DNA of 64,000 nucleotides from JBAZPT01 sp041645535 (GTDB lineage: Bacteria; Patescibacteriota; Minisyncoccia; Moranbacterales; UBA2206): NCBI GenBank assembly GCA_041645535.1, contig JBAZPT010000002.1, forward strand, positions 62,001-126,000, read 5' to 3'. The notes below the pieces were generated by a model that saw nothing but the letters and a program-made list of their open reading frames with translations, ran no database searches and was not told the origin of the DNA. The stretch's first letter is position 1. Each line of letters opens with the position of its first letter. Position numbers and translations under genes: made by a program. Positions 40,077 through 48,296 of the stretch are shown here, piece after piece.

Positions 40077-41696
40077 TTACAAAAAGATAATCTTCACCAA
40101 AATCAAACCATAAGCCGCCGCGATTCCCAGAACCCACCAAAAGAACTGGCGCGGTTTTGTTTTTTTATTCACAATTACCAGAAACGCGCCTGCGCCGCAA
40201 AGAACCGCCCACCAAAAAAGCCTGAATTCATTCAGGAAGAAAACTGTAAGCACAAAGGAAACAAAAGCCCAGGCCGCCATAAAGAGCCTGCCTTTTTCTT
40301 CCCCTAAAAGCACCGGCAAGGTCCAGATATTATGCTTTTTGTCGGCCTCAATATCCTTGAAATCCTTGAGCGGCAAAGCCAGTGTCAAGGTCAAAAGAAG
40401 CAGTAAAATAACTCTCCAGGAAAGTCCCTGTATATTATTGTCGCCGGAAATAAGCGCGAAACCGATAAATAAAACAATGATTAAGTCCGCCGCCGCCAAT
40501 AAAGTAGCCGCGACTGGCAGCCTTTTCAGATGGAATGGCGGGCTGGAATATATCCAGGCGATGACTTGATATACCAACAAGAGCGCGGCGAACTTTGGAT
40601 TCACGATAAATCCGCCAACCAGCGAGAGTATGAAAAAAATCAAACCTATCTGCCAGTATTCGCCTATCGTGATTATCTTTTTTGGCAAAGGGCGATCCTG
40701 GTTTGAAATAGCGTCGATGGAAAAATCATAAATATCATTAACCGCCACGGAAGCCAACCAGGCCAGCCAAATAGCGGCTAAAAGATTCAGCGCGGCAAAA
40801 GCGGAAAAAATATTCAGATTAAGATTTCCGGGATAAGCCAGGTAGCCCAGCCACAGCCCGGCGAAAAACAATCCTGTATGCCCCAGTAGCTGCGGCAACC
40901 TGGCGTTTCCGGCCAGCGCGCGAAATTTGTCTTTATTTATCCAAAAAAACAAAATGGCCAGAAGCCCCAGCAAGAGCGGAAAGTAAATTAAGTTAAGATT
41001 GAAGGAGAGAGCATGCTTGAGGCTCTCCGCGAATTCAACGCCGAAAATCGGCTTAGGCGCGCCCACAAATTGCACAATATCAATGCTGGTCACTGCGGTG
41101 ATTTTTTTCGAACCCTGAAAAAAATGATAAACAAACGACAGCCAGGATGGGAAACTGACGAAGAAAAAAAGTATGCCGTATGCTCCCAGCGCCCCGGCGA
41201 GCGATCGCCAAACATTTTTCGTTTTTAAAAATATAATCAAAAGGAATGCCAGCACGCAAACTGCTGCCATAATTCGCGTTCCAAAATATACCATTCCGGT
41301 CGGCAAATTTCCCAAAAAACTTACGCATTGCGGACCCAAGTCATGAAAACTGCTGAATAAATACGGGCTCCAAAAAATTCCCCCGCCGGTTTTTAGCATA
41401 TCAAAAATTGGAGGGAAAATGATGATGAGCGATGCCCATAAGACCAAATTGCTCAACTTCAGAGGGTTTTCCTGGACGCATAGCGCCAGCCAAAGCCATA
41501 AAGAAATAATAACCAGCAGAAAAAAAAGCAGGTTGTGGGCATCAGTCGGACTGGCCAGTGTAAATTTTCCCTGCTGGGCCACGAAATTATCCAAAAAAAG
41601 CCTGACGGCTATAATTCCCGCAAAGCTAAGAAACCAGACCAAGGGACTGGGAGCCTTTTCCGAAAAACTATCCGGCCATTTATTCATTTTTTGCAT
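40077..41696 (-). CDS. UbiA-family prenyltransferase fused to a membrane domain
   Basis: 539 aa from ATG 41696; the frame extends to 41720, but those eight codons are the end of a repeat element. The N-terminal half (about 1-260) has about seven membrane segments with no known motif. The C-terminal half is a UbiA prenyltransferase: NDIYDFSIDAISNQDRPLPK and DFKDIEADKKHNIWTLPV are its two Asp-rich motifs. It transfers a polyprenyl group to an aromatic or sugar acceptor; the acceptor is unknown. Twice the usual family length because of the extra domain. Confidence 0.88.
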   Translation of the reverse strand: MQKMNKWPDSFSEKAPSPLVWFLSFAGIIAVRLFLDNFVAQQGKFTLASPTDAHNLLFFLLVIISLWLWLALCVQENPLKLSNLVLWASLIIIFPPIFDMLKTGGGIFWSPYLFSSFHDLGPQCVSFLGNLPTGMVYFGTRIMAAVCVLAFLLIIFLKTKNVWRSLAGALGAYGILFFFVSFPSWLSFVYHFFQGSKKITAVTSIDIVQFVGAPKPIFGVEFAESLKHALSFNLNLIYFPLLLGLLAILFFWINKDKFRALAGNARLPQLLGHTGLFFAGLWLGYLAYPGNLNLNIFSAFAALNLLAAIWLAWLASVAVNDIYDFSIDAISNQDRPLPKKIITIGEYWQIGLIFFILSLVGGFIVNPKFAALLLVYQVIAWIYSSPPFHLKRLPVAATLLAAADLIIVLFIGFALISGDNNIQGLSWRVILLLLLTLTLALPLKDFKDIEADKKHNIWTLPVLLGEEKGRLFMAAWAFVSFVLTVFFLNEFRLFWWAVLCGAGAFLVIVNKKTKPRQFFWWVLGIAAAYGLILVKIIFL

Positions 41697-41701
41697 AAAT
41701 G

Positions 41702-41800
41702 CCGTTACAACTTGATTCATACTAGTTTAAAATTAAATAAAAATTAGCTGCTCTGTGGATTTTCTATGCAGTATGGCTAGAATTGTTCAAGTTGTAACGG
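41702..41800. repeat. Inverted-repeat element, family C
   Basis: CCGTTACAACTTGA (41702-41715) and TCAAGTTGTAACGG (41787-41800) are perfectly complementary. Its left end provides the first codons of the longest UbiA frame. The outer bases CCGTTA recall family B. A DnaA-box match (41808-41816) follows. Confidence 0.82.
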
Positions 41801-41807
41801 TATAAAG

Positions 41808-41816
41808 TTATCCACA
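41808..41816 (+). promoter_or_regulatory. DnaA-box match
   Basis: TTATCCACA, the consensus 9-mer, in the same sequence context (AGTTATCCACAGCTT) as the copy at 32065. Confidence 0.4.
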
Positions 41817-41842
41817 GCTTCAGATTACCAGCCTTGCCCCTT

Positions 41843-41870
41843 TTGCGCAACTTTGTTTTTGTGTTATAAT
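41843..41870 (+). promoter_or_regulatory. Promoter of the secretion operon
   Basis: TTGCGC (41843-41848), 16-nt spacer, perfect TATAAT (41865-41870), ending 6 nt before the ATG at 41877: probable leaderless transcript. Confidence 0.7.
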
Positions 41871-41876
41871 TTTGGC

Positions 41877-42926
41877 ATGCTAATAGAAATAAAACACATC
41901 AAATTAACTTTGCTGATTTTGTTTAGTTTGGTAGTTTCGAGCTATGCTTTTTTCAGCCTGGCCCAGGAAAATTCGCAGACGCAAAATAATATTTTTATTG
42001 ATTCCGACCAGGACGGACTTTCTGACCAGGAAGAAATTTCTTATGGCACTGACCCGCGCAATTCCGATTCGGATCATGATGGATATTCCGACGGCACCGA
42101 AATAAAATCCGGCTATGATCCGCTGATACCTTCTCCAGGAGACAGGGTAGTTAAGGAAACAGAAACAACCTCTGTCAATTCGGCCGATGAAACCAGCCTG
42201 ACTAAGGAAGTCGCCCAAAAAATATTAACCCTGACCAACGACACCGCCGCTACCGACGAGGAAAGCCAGCAGATTTCCCTGGATCAAATAAAAACCATTA
42301 TTAATGAATCATTGCAGCCTCAAACAGAGGACGCCGAATTGCCGGCCATTGACAAAAAAGAGCTAAGCATATTAAAGCAAAATTACAAAGGAACAACGGC
42401 TGAAATAGCGGCCAAAAAAAAGGCGGACTTCATCAATTACGCGGTAGGAATTTATTATGTTTTTTCCAGCAACTCCCAAACGGCCATTACTTCAACCGGC
42501 GATATACCGAAAACAATCAATCTTATTTCACAGCAGATAATCACCGCCATGACCACGGGAGACTATAAATCCCTCGACGGCTTGAGCAAGAGCGCGGAAA
42601 AAATTTATGAGCAGATGAAGTCAGTCGAGGTTCCGGAAGAAATGGCTGACGCGCACATTAGAATACTTCAGTTCGCGAAATACGCCGTGACGATCAAGGA
42701 CTCTATGAGCTCCGACTCGCAAGATCCTCTGGCGCAAATTGCTTCTTTGTCCAAAATGCAAAATTTTATCCAGGAGGTAATGTCGTTTTCGGGCGAGATG
42801 ACTACCAAGTTGCAATCTTATGGAATCCAGTTCAGTGAAATGCAAACCACTATGGAAAATTATGGCATTACCCCGCCGGTGGAATCAACTGACACATCCG
42901 CGGATTCAAGTAACTCGACAGATTAA
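41877..42926 (+). CDS. Secreted calcium-binding-repeat protein of the secretion operon
   Basis: 349 aa from ATG 41877. Signal/anchor segment about 8-26. Residues about 42-85 carry thrombospondin-type-3/dockerin-like acidic repeats (DSDQDGLSDQEE, DSDHDGYSDGTE), which bind calcium. The remainder is helical and Ser/Thr-rich with no known domain. First gene of the plus-strand operon running to 57.3 kb; probably extracytoplasmic. Confidence 0.82.
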   Translation: MLIEIKHIKLTLLILFSLVVSSYAFFSLAQENSQTQNNIFIDSDQDGLSDQEEISYGTDPRNSDSDHDGYSDGTEIKSGYDPLIPSPGDRVVKETETTSVNSADETSLTKEVAQKILTLTNDTAATDEESQQISLDQIKTIINESLQPQTEDAELPAIDKKELSILKQNYKGTTAEIAAKKKADFINYAVGIYYVFSSNSQTAITSTGDIPKTINLISQQIITAMTTGDYKSLDGLSKSAEKIYEQMKSVEVPEEMADAHIRILQFAKYAVTIKDSMSSDSQDPLAQIASLSKMQNFIQEVMSFSGEMTTKLQSYGIQFSEMQTTMENYGITPPVESTDTSADSSNSTD

Positions 42927-42932
42927 ATTTTT

Positions 42933-44033
42933 ATGAAAAAAATTTCTCGAAAAAAATTATTCTGCGTAAAAATGATTGCCGTCATTCTTTTCAGCTTATC
43001 CTTGAATTTGAGTCCGCTAACCGTACCTAAGGCCTATGCCTGGGAAACATACATTACAACTCCACTGGGAGTAATGCTCGATACTATGATCAGTATAGTT
43101 AAGGGCGTTTTATTGGGTTCGTTGAAACAGGCAGCCGCAAAGGCTCTTAATAAAGAAATAAGCAATATGGTCGGCGGATCTTCTTCTAGCAACGCCATGT
43201 TTGTCACTGACTGGCAGGATTATCTGATTAAACAGCCGGAACAAAAAACCAAAGTCTTTTTGAATGCCTACATCGATCAGGCAACCTCCGGCCGCGGATC
43301 GCTTTCGCAATACATCCCAGCCGGCTCTGAAGGCTTTGGCCTGAACGCCGCCAATTACAACAATCAGCTGAAAATTGGAGCTACCGCTTCCATTGTAAAT
43401 CCAAAAGATCCTAAGGTTACCTATGTCGGCAATCCTTCGCAAATGTTCGCTGAAGGTAATTTCCGCAATTTGAGCCTGTATCTTTCCGGCATTAACAATC
43501 CCTGGGCTTTTAATCTGCATATTCAGGAAAAATTTGACGAAACCAAGAAAAATGAACAACTGACGGCCGCTGAAAAAGCTCGCGCGGGATCAGGCTTTAC
43601 CGGCACGGAATCCAACGGCAAAACCATCACGCCAGGTATCTTAATCAAGGAACAAATGGCGGGAGTGCAAAATATTGGCAATACCATTATTGGCAACGCC
43701 ACCAATATTCCGGAAGTGATCACGGCTATTGTTTCCCAAATGGCCATCCAATCAATCAAACAAGGCGTCGGCAAAGTCCAGGCTAACATTCAAAAAGAAG
43801 TTACCACCGCGCAAAACCAGGCATCCAGCCAACTCAATTCAGCTGTCCAGCAATTGGGTCCGGGAGCGCAATATACCTCCAGCTGGTCGCAAGGCGCTTC
43901 TTCCAGCACCACCTGTGCTGTCGCCTGCGCCGGCACCGGCGCGCATTACGGCGCCAGCTGTACCAGCGCCGAAAATGGAACCGCCGCCTGCCCAACCGTG
44001 GCTGGAAAACAATATTGTTGCATTCCGAGGTAG
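42933..44033 (+). CDS. Secreted Cys-ended protein of the secretion operon
   Basis: 366 aa with a clear signal peptide (about 13-37, ending ...VPKAYAW). The middle is helical and Gln/Asn-rich; the last 45 residues contain six Cys (CAVACAGTG, YCCIPR) that could form disulfides. It follows the previous gene by 6 nt. No family recognised, but position suggests an envelope component of the secretion system. Confidence 0.75.
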   Translation: MKKISRKKLFCVKMIAVILFSLSLNLSPLTVPKAYAWETYITTPLGVMLDTMISIVKGVLLGSLKQAAAKALNKEISNMVGGSSSSNAMFVTDWQDYLIKQPEQKTKVFLNAYIDQATSGRGSLSQYIPAGSEGFGLNAANYNNQLKIGATASIVNPKDPKVTYVGNPSQMFAEGNFRNLSLYLSGINNPWAFNLHIQEKFDETKKNEQLTAAEKARAGSGFTGTESNGKTITPGILIKEQMAGVQNIGNTIIGNATNIPEVITAIVSQMAIQSIKQGVGKVQANIQKEVTTAQNQASSQLNSAVQQLGPGAQYTSSWSQGASSSTTCAVACAGTGAHYGASCTSAENGTAACPTVAGKQYCCIPR

Positions 44034-44058
44034 AAAAAGCCGATTTTATTAAAAAGTT

Positions 44059-44541
44059 ATGCCAAAACAAAAATTAATGAAAGAAAATTCCGAAAATATC
44101 ACTAACCATCTGGCTGTTTTTAGGGGCAAAACCATCAGGAAAACAATCTTTCAAAAAGAATGGTGGTTTTCAGTTGTTGATGTCATTCAGGTGCTTATTA
44201 ACCAACAAGATGGTCTAAAAGCTAGAAAATACTGGAACAAACTAGCGCAACGGCTACGAGAGGAGGGAAGTGAAGTGGTGACAAATTGTCACCAGTTGAA
44301 ATTACTGGCTCCTGATGGCAAAATGCGAGAAACAGACTGTGCTAACACGGAAGATATGTTCAGAATTGTGCAATCGATCCCGTCGCCCAAGGCCGAACCA
44401 CTAAAACGCTGGCTGGCCAAAGTTGGCTATGAAAGAATTTACCCCATTGGATATGAAATTATCCAACGGGGTGAAGAAATTGAAAATCCGGAATTACCAT
44501 GGCTAAATAATTTGACTTTTGCATATATTGGAATTACCTAA
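44059..44541 (+). CDS. BRO-N domain protein with disrupted C-terminus
   Basis: 160 aa. The BRO/antirepressor N-terminal fold is visible in WWFSVVDVIQVLINQ...ARKYWNKLAQRL and MRETDCANTEDMFRIVQSIPSPKAEPLKRWLAKVGYERI. After this, homologous blocks usually continue with an acidic EIEDPEL-type segment; here a hairpin (44441-44472) inserts YPIGYEIIQRGE before EIENPEL, and the protein stops soon after. It interrupts the secretion operon. Host interaction or phage origin is possible. Confidence 0.82.
   Translation: MPKQKLMKENSENITNHLAVFRGKTIRKTIFQKEWWFSVVDVIQVLINQQDGLKARKYWNKLAQRLREEGSEVVTNCHQLKLLAPDGKMRETDCANTEDMFRIVQSIPSPKAEPLKRWLAKVGYERIYPIGYEIIQRGEEIENPELPWLNNLTFAYIGIT
44441..44472. repeat. Short hairpin inside the BRO-N gene
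   Basis: ACCCCATTGGAT-8 nt-ATCCAACGGGGT, one mismatch. A further CCTAACGGGGT at 44537-44547 recalls family B ends. Confidence 0.7.
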
Positions 44542-44551
44542 CGGGGTAAAA

Positions 44552-44821
44552 ATGAATACTATGTTTTATATTTATATTCTGCAAAGCCTGAAGGATGAAA
44601 AATTTTACGTAGGCTACACGAATGATCTAACAAATAGAAAGAAGAAACACGACAAAGGATTGGTCAATTCCACAAAAAACAGAAGACCTTTGCAACTCGT
44701 ATATTATGAAGCCTGTATTGATCAGCAAGACGCAACCCATAGAGAAAAATATTTGAAAACAGCCTGGGGCAAAAGGTATATAAAAAGCAGGTTGAAAAAT
44801 CATTTAGTACTGAAAATTTAA
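44552..44821 (+). CDS. GIY-YIG nuclease-domain protein
   Basis: 89 aa from ATG 44552 (a longer frame from 44519 overlaps the BRO gene). FYIYILQSLKDEKFYVGYT is the GIY-YIG motif, followed by the catalytic Arg in DLTNRKKKHDKG and Glu in THREKYLKT. It belongs to the UPF0213/YhbQ-like small family. Together with BRO-N it is a two-gene insertion in the secretion operon. Confidence 0.92.
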   Translation: MNTMFYIYILQSLKDEKFYVGYTNDLTNRKKKHDKGLVNSTKNRRPLQLVYYEACIDQQDATHREKYLKTAWGKRYIKSRLKNHLVLKI

Positions 44822-44869
44822 AATAATTTTTTACGCGACAAAAATAAAAAGCGCATAAAGTAACCTTCG

Positions 44870-46834
44870 ATGAAAACAAAGAAACTAAAAAATATACTTG
44901 GCATAGGGATTCTGTTTATCGTATCCGTCGGTTTTTTGTTTTTTGGAAACACGGAAGCAGTGGAAGCAGATACTTTAAATTGCGCGTGTTTTAATGGAAC
45001 TGCGCCTACTACGGAAAACATAACAGAATATATTGATGTCACTGTTGGAAATAGTTCTTCACCCACACAGGCAGAAACAAATCAATGTTCGGATCTTTGT
45101 AAAAGCAAATCTTATTCAGGTGGCAGTCTTATGGGGAAGATTAGCACTGGAATAGACATGCTCAGTAGGTGGACGGGATATTATTCTCCGGGAAATGTTG
45201 CGCAAAGAAACGTTGTCGATCCTTTAAAGGGCGCCCTTGGCACGATATTTAAGGGCTTGCTAGTTATAGTGTTGATTTTTGTAGGAATGCTTTTGTCAGT
45301 TGCTGCAAGTATCTTCGAGTGGATCACCCAAGTAGGCAATTTTAAATCAGTAGTTGATGGGCCAACTGTGTATACCGCATGGCAAAATGTTAGGGATGTT
45401 TTGAATATTGCTTTTATTTTAGTTCTTCTTTATTCCGCTTTTTGCACAATTTTACAAATTGAAAGTTATAATTACAAAAAAATACTTTTAAAACTGGTCA
45501 TAATGGCATTGCTTGTAAATTTCAGCTTTCCTATTACCCGATTCATTATTGACACTTCCAATGTTTTGATGTACACAATTATTCAGACACTCTTGCCTGA
45601 TCAAACTTCTAAGCTTTTTTCTGCATTTTCGAATCCCTCTATAACAGCAATTTTAAACCAAGGAACAGAAGCCTCGGGCGTGTCACTGCTCGCTTCCATT
45701 GTTTTTGTTTTTATACTGGCCATCACATTACTGGCAATTGCCATTTTATTTGTCATTCGAATGATAGTTTTAACAATACTTATAATTTTTTCTCCGCTGG
45801 CTTTTGTCGCGACAATTTTTCCCGACACAGGAAGCTATTCCAGCAAATGGTGGGACAATCTTTTTAAGTATTCCTTCTTCGGGCCCATAATGATGTTTAT
45901 GCTTTACATATCGGCACAGATAATGGTCTCTACTATAGGCATTAACAAAAGCCTTACTGCAGTCGTACAAAAAAATTCCATCGAGCCTAACTTAGTTGCC
46001 GCTATGGCCGAATTCTCCGTGCCGATTGTCATCCTTTGGATGGGCATAGGCATGGCTGCTTCCATGAGCGGGGCAGCCGGTTCGGCAGTCATAAGCGGCG
46101 CGCAGAAGTTTATTAAAGGCGCTGGCAAGAAATTCAGCGGTTACAATGCGATTAAAAAACAATATGATGCCTTTGCCGGAGCTCGCAAAAAACGCGAAGA
46201 AGCTAAGGCCAGAAACAGATTTGGAGGCAAAGTCGGCGACTTCACCAATAAGGCGCAGGATACTGTTATTGCAGGAATTCCAGGCGTGGGAGGTGCCGCT
46301 CGAAAACGACTGGATGAAATGGAGCGCAAAAAAATTCAAGAAATTAGAGAGGAATGGAAGAAGATTGGCGGGGCAAGCGATGTTCAACTTAATGATCATC
46401 TCAACAGCCATGATTCCGCAAAACGCAAAGCAGCTGCCATGGAAATGGCTGAAAAAAATGGTTTTGGAGACGGAACAAATCCGGCTGCAGACTTAGCTCG
46501 TTACAAATCTGCTTTTGCAGCGATTGAAAATGACCCGGTTTACAAAAAATTATTTGATGAAAAAGTCAAAGAGAAACATGTGCGTCTTATTATCGCCGAC
46601 GAGATTCCAACAAAAGGTCTTGCAGCAGCTTATGATGATAATTTAAAAAATATGACCGCTGACCAACTTGCAAAACAAACCAACTTATTGGATAAAGATG
46701 AGTTTCATGATAACTTCATGCAAACCAAAAAGATATCCGATCCTAATTTTATCATAGAAGTTGCCAAAAGAGCTACCGGAGGCGTTAGAAATGACTGGAA
46801 AAGAGCTGTTCCCAATAGAAATTATACCATCTAA
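44870..46834 (+). CDS. TrbL/VirB6-like polytopic membrane protein
   Basis: 654 aa. Signal peptide about 8-27; Cys-containing external segment; about seven membrane segments between 115 and 405 (for example FKGLLVIVLIFVGMLLSVAASIFEW); then a long charged cytoplasmic tail (about 410-654). Topology and position before PrgI and VirB4 match the VirB6/TrbL inner-membrane channel component of type IV secretion systems. The extended tail is unusual and may contact the ATPase. Confidence 0.83.
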   Translation: MKTKKLKNILGIGILFIVSVGFLFFGNTEAVEADTLNCACFNGTAPTTENITEYIDVTVGNSSSPTQAETNQCSDLCKSKSYSGGSLMGKISTGIDMLSRWTGYYSPGNVAQRNVVDPLKGALGTIFKGLLVIVLIFVGMLLSVAASIFEWITQVGNFKSVVDGPTVYTAWQNVRDVLNIAFILVLLYSAFCTILQIESYNYKKILLKLVIMALLVNFSFPITRFIIDTSNVLMYTIIQTLLPDQTSKLFSAFSNPSITAILNQGTEASGVSLLASIVFVFILAITLLAIAILFVIRMIVLTILIIFSPLAFVATIFPDTGSYSSKWWDNLFKYSFFGPIMMFMLYISAQIMVSTIGINKSLTAVVQKNSIEPNLVAAMAEFSVPIVILWMGIGMAASMSGAAGSAVISGAQKFIKGAGKKFSGYNAIKKQYDAFAGARKKREEAKARNRFGGKVGDFTNKAQDTVIAGIPGVGGAARKRLDEMERKKIQEIREEWKKIGGASDVQLNDHLNSHDSAKRKAAAMEMAEKNGFGDGTNPAADLARYKSAFAAIENDPVYKKLFDEKVKEKHVRLIIADEIPTKGLAAAYDDNLKNMTADQLAKQTNLLDKDEFHDNFMQTKKISDPNFIIEVAKRATGGVRNDWKRAVPNRNYTI

Positions 46835-46845
46835 ATTTAAAAGTT

Positions 46846-47760
46846 ATGCAAATTGATAATCTAAAAATATTTTCAAATTTTTCTCCCATCATTGCCCAAC
46901 CAATGGAAAGAGAAACTACGGAGCAATTTTCAAGAAGATGGGAAAAATTTGATGCTTTGCCTGAAAAAATCAAGGGCAAGCTTTCTGATCCAAAAGTTCC
47001 GGAATCTATAAAGAATCTTGGAAAAATAAACAATTTAGCACCTCAACAAACCTGTAGTATTTCCAGAGCCATCAGAAGTTACTATTTCGGCGAGTTGAAG
47101 TTGGAGGATATGCCGGCGGTTTTGGCTAAAGAGATACCGATTGATTTGGCGAAAGCGCGGGAGATTTCGAGAATGGTAATTCAAAAGATTATTAATGACA
47201 ACTCGGTGGAAGAAGCTTCGCAAGCCAAGCTGGTTCAGATAACTGTCGCTGACGCGCTAAAGGCTTATCCGGAAATTGGGGAGCAGTTGATCACATCCGA
47301 AAAAATTGTTTTGAAAAATTTTCCGGAACCGGCGCGGCCGTGCCTCAAAAACTGGCTGGCGGATTTCACTTTCACGCTCGGGCGCGACAAACACACGGCG
47401 ATGGACAGGGGCATTTATCTTTTCCAAAGCGCCAACGGAAAGCGGTTGAATTCGCAAGACAGAAACAAGTTGGCTTATATTTTAAAAGCGTTTGATGAAA
47501 ATTTGCCTATTTCTGTGAATAAGGATGTGAAGCAAATTGTTTTTGCGCCGCAACCCGAAACCCAAAACCTGAAACCTGAAACCCAGACTCCACCGACACA
47601 AGGATTTTCCTCTGATATGCATAGCGGCGTGAGATTTTCATCAGCGCAGAAATTGCCATACGAACAAAAACAGGAACAGCCATATGTAATCAAGCCGATA
47701 GCGCCAAAGCAGGAAGAAAATAGACTATTACAGAAAAATGTAGTTGATTTAAGAGAGTAG
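46846..47760 (+). CDS. Cytoplasmic protein of the secretion operon, unknown
   Basis: 304 aa, hydrophilic and without membrane segments. A folded part of about 210 residues, mostly helical, is followed by a Pro/Gln/Glu-rich tail. The tail contains a heptamer array (47553-47587) translated as QPETQNLKPETQ. It lies 11 nt after the TrbL-like gene. No family recognised. Confidence 0.75.
   Translation: MQIDNLKIFSNFSPIIAQPMERETTEQFSRRWEKFDALPEKIKGKLSDPKVPESIKNLGKINNLAPQQTCSISRAIRSYYFGELKLEDMPAVLAKEIPIDLAKAREISRMVIQKIINDNSVEEASQAKLVQITVADALKAYPEIGEQLITSEKIVLKNFPEPARPCLKNWLADFTFTLGRDKHTAMDRGIYLFQSANGKRLNSQDRNKLAYILKAFDENLPISVNKDVKQIVFAPQPETQNLKPETQTPPTQGFSSDMHSGVRFSSAQKLPYEQKQEQPYVIKPIAPKQEENRLLQKNVVDLRE
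47553..47587. repeat. Heptamer array, 5 units (coding)
   Basis: ACCCGAA, ACCCAAA, ACCTGAA, ACCTGAA, ACCCAGA: 35 nt. Confidence 0.8.
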
Positions 47761-47768
47761 TTTTAAAA

Positions 47769-47896
47769 AAGTCTAAAGTATCAAGTCTGAAGTCTAAAAA
47801 AAGTTAAAAGTTGAAAAGTATATAAGTATAAAAAGTTTTTACTTTAATATCTTATACCTCCTTTAGACTTTAAGCTTTAGCCTTTAGAATTTAACG
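47769..47896. repeat. Two facing heptamer arrays forming a large hairpin
   Basis: Left: AAGTCTA, AAGTATC, AAGTCTG, AAGTCTA, AAAAAAG, TTAAAAG (47769-47810). Right: TTTAGAC, TTTAAGC, TTTAGCC, TTTAGAA, TTTAACG (47862-47896). AAGTCTAAAG pairs with CTTTAGACTT, and GTATAAG with CTTATAC inside. It fills the gap before the PrgI gene and contains a CTCC but no usable SD. Confidence 0.82.
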
Positions 47897-47899
47897 CAT

Positions 47900-48292
47900 A
47901 TGTTATTCAACATTCCCCAATTTATCGACAAAGAAGACAAAATTGTCGGCCCGCTCACTGCCAAACAGCTGGGCTGGTCGTTCGGCGCGGGCGGAGTGCT
48001 GATTTTTCTCTGGGCCATCCTCGACATTTCCGCCTTCATTATGGCTTCAGTTCCCGTCATAGCCATTTTCGGAGCCTTGGCTTTTTACCGCCCGAACAAC
48101 ATGTCGCTCATCGCTTTCATTTTTTCCTCCGTCCGTTTTTTTTTCCGCCCGAAAATGTATGTTTGGAAGCGAGTGCCGGATGTTATTAAAATTCAGAAAA
48201 AGACACGCCCAGCCAAGACCATTTCCCGCGATACAAGGATTATAAATAATGATAGAATATCGGAGATAACGAAATTGCTGGATCAAAAATAA
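47900..48292 (+). CDS. PrgI-family membrane protein
   Basis: 130 aa. FNIPQFIDKEDKIVGPLTAKQLGW at the start and two membrane segments (about 30-48, 50-66) are typical of the PrgI family of Gram-positive conjugation systems, where it lies before VirB4, as here. It probably forms part of the inner-membrane channel (VirB3-like role). Confidence 0.9.
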   Translation: MLFNIPQFIDKEDKIVGPLTAKQLGWSFGAGGVLIFLWAILDISAFIMASVPVIAIFGALAFYRPNNMSLIAFIFSSVRFFFRPKMYVWKRVPDVIKIQKKTRPAKTISRDTRIINNDRISEITKLLDQK

Positions 48293-48296
48293 TTTT

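Noticed and set aside
41808..41816. oriC marked by DnaA boxes
   Set aside because: Only two single boxes 9.7 kb apart; no cluster, no AT-rich unwinding region and no dnaA gene seen.
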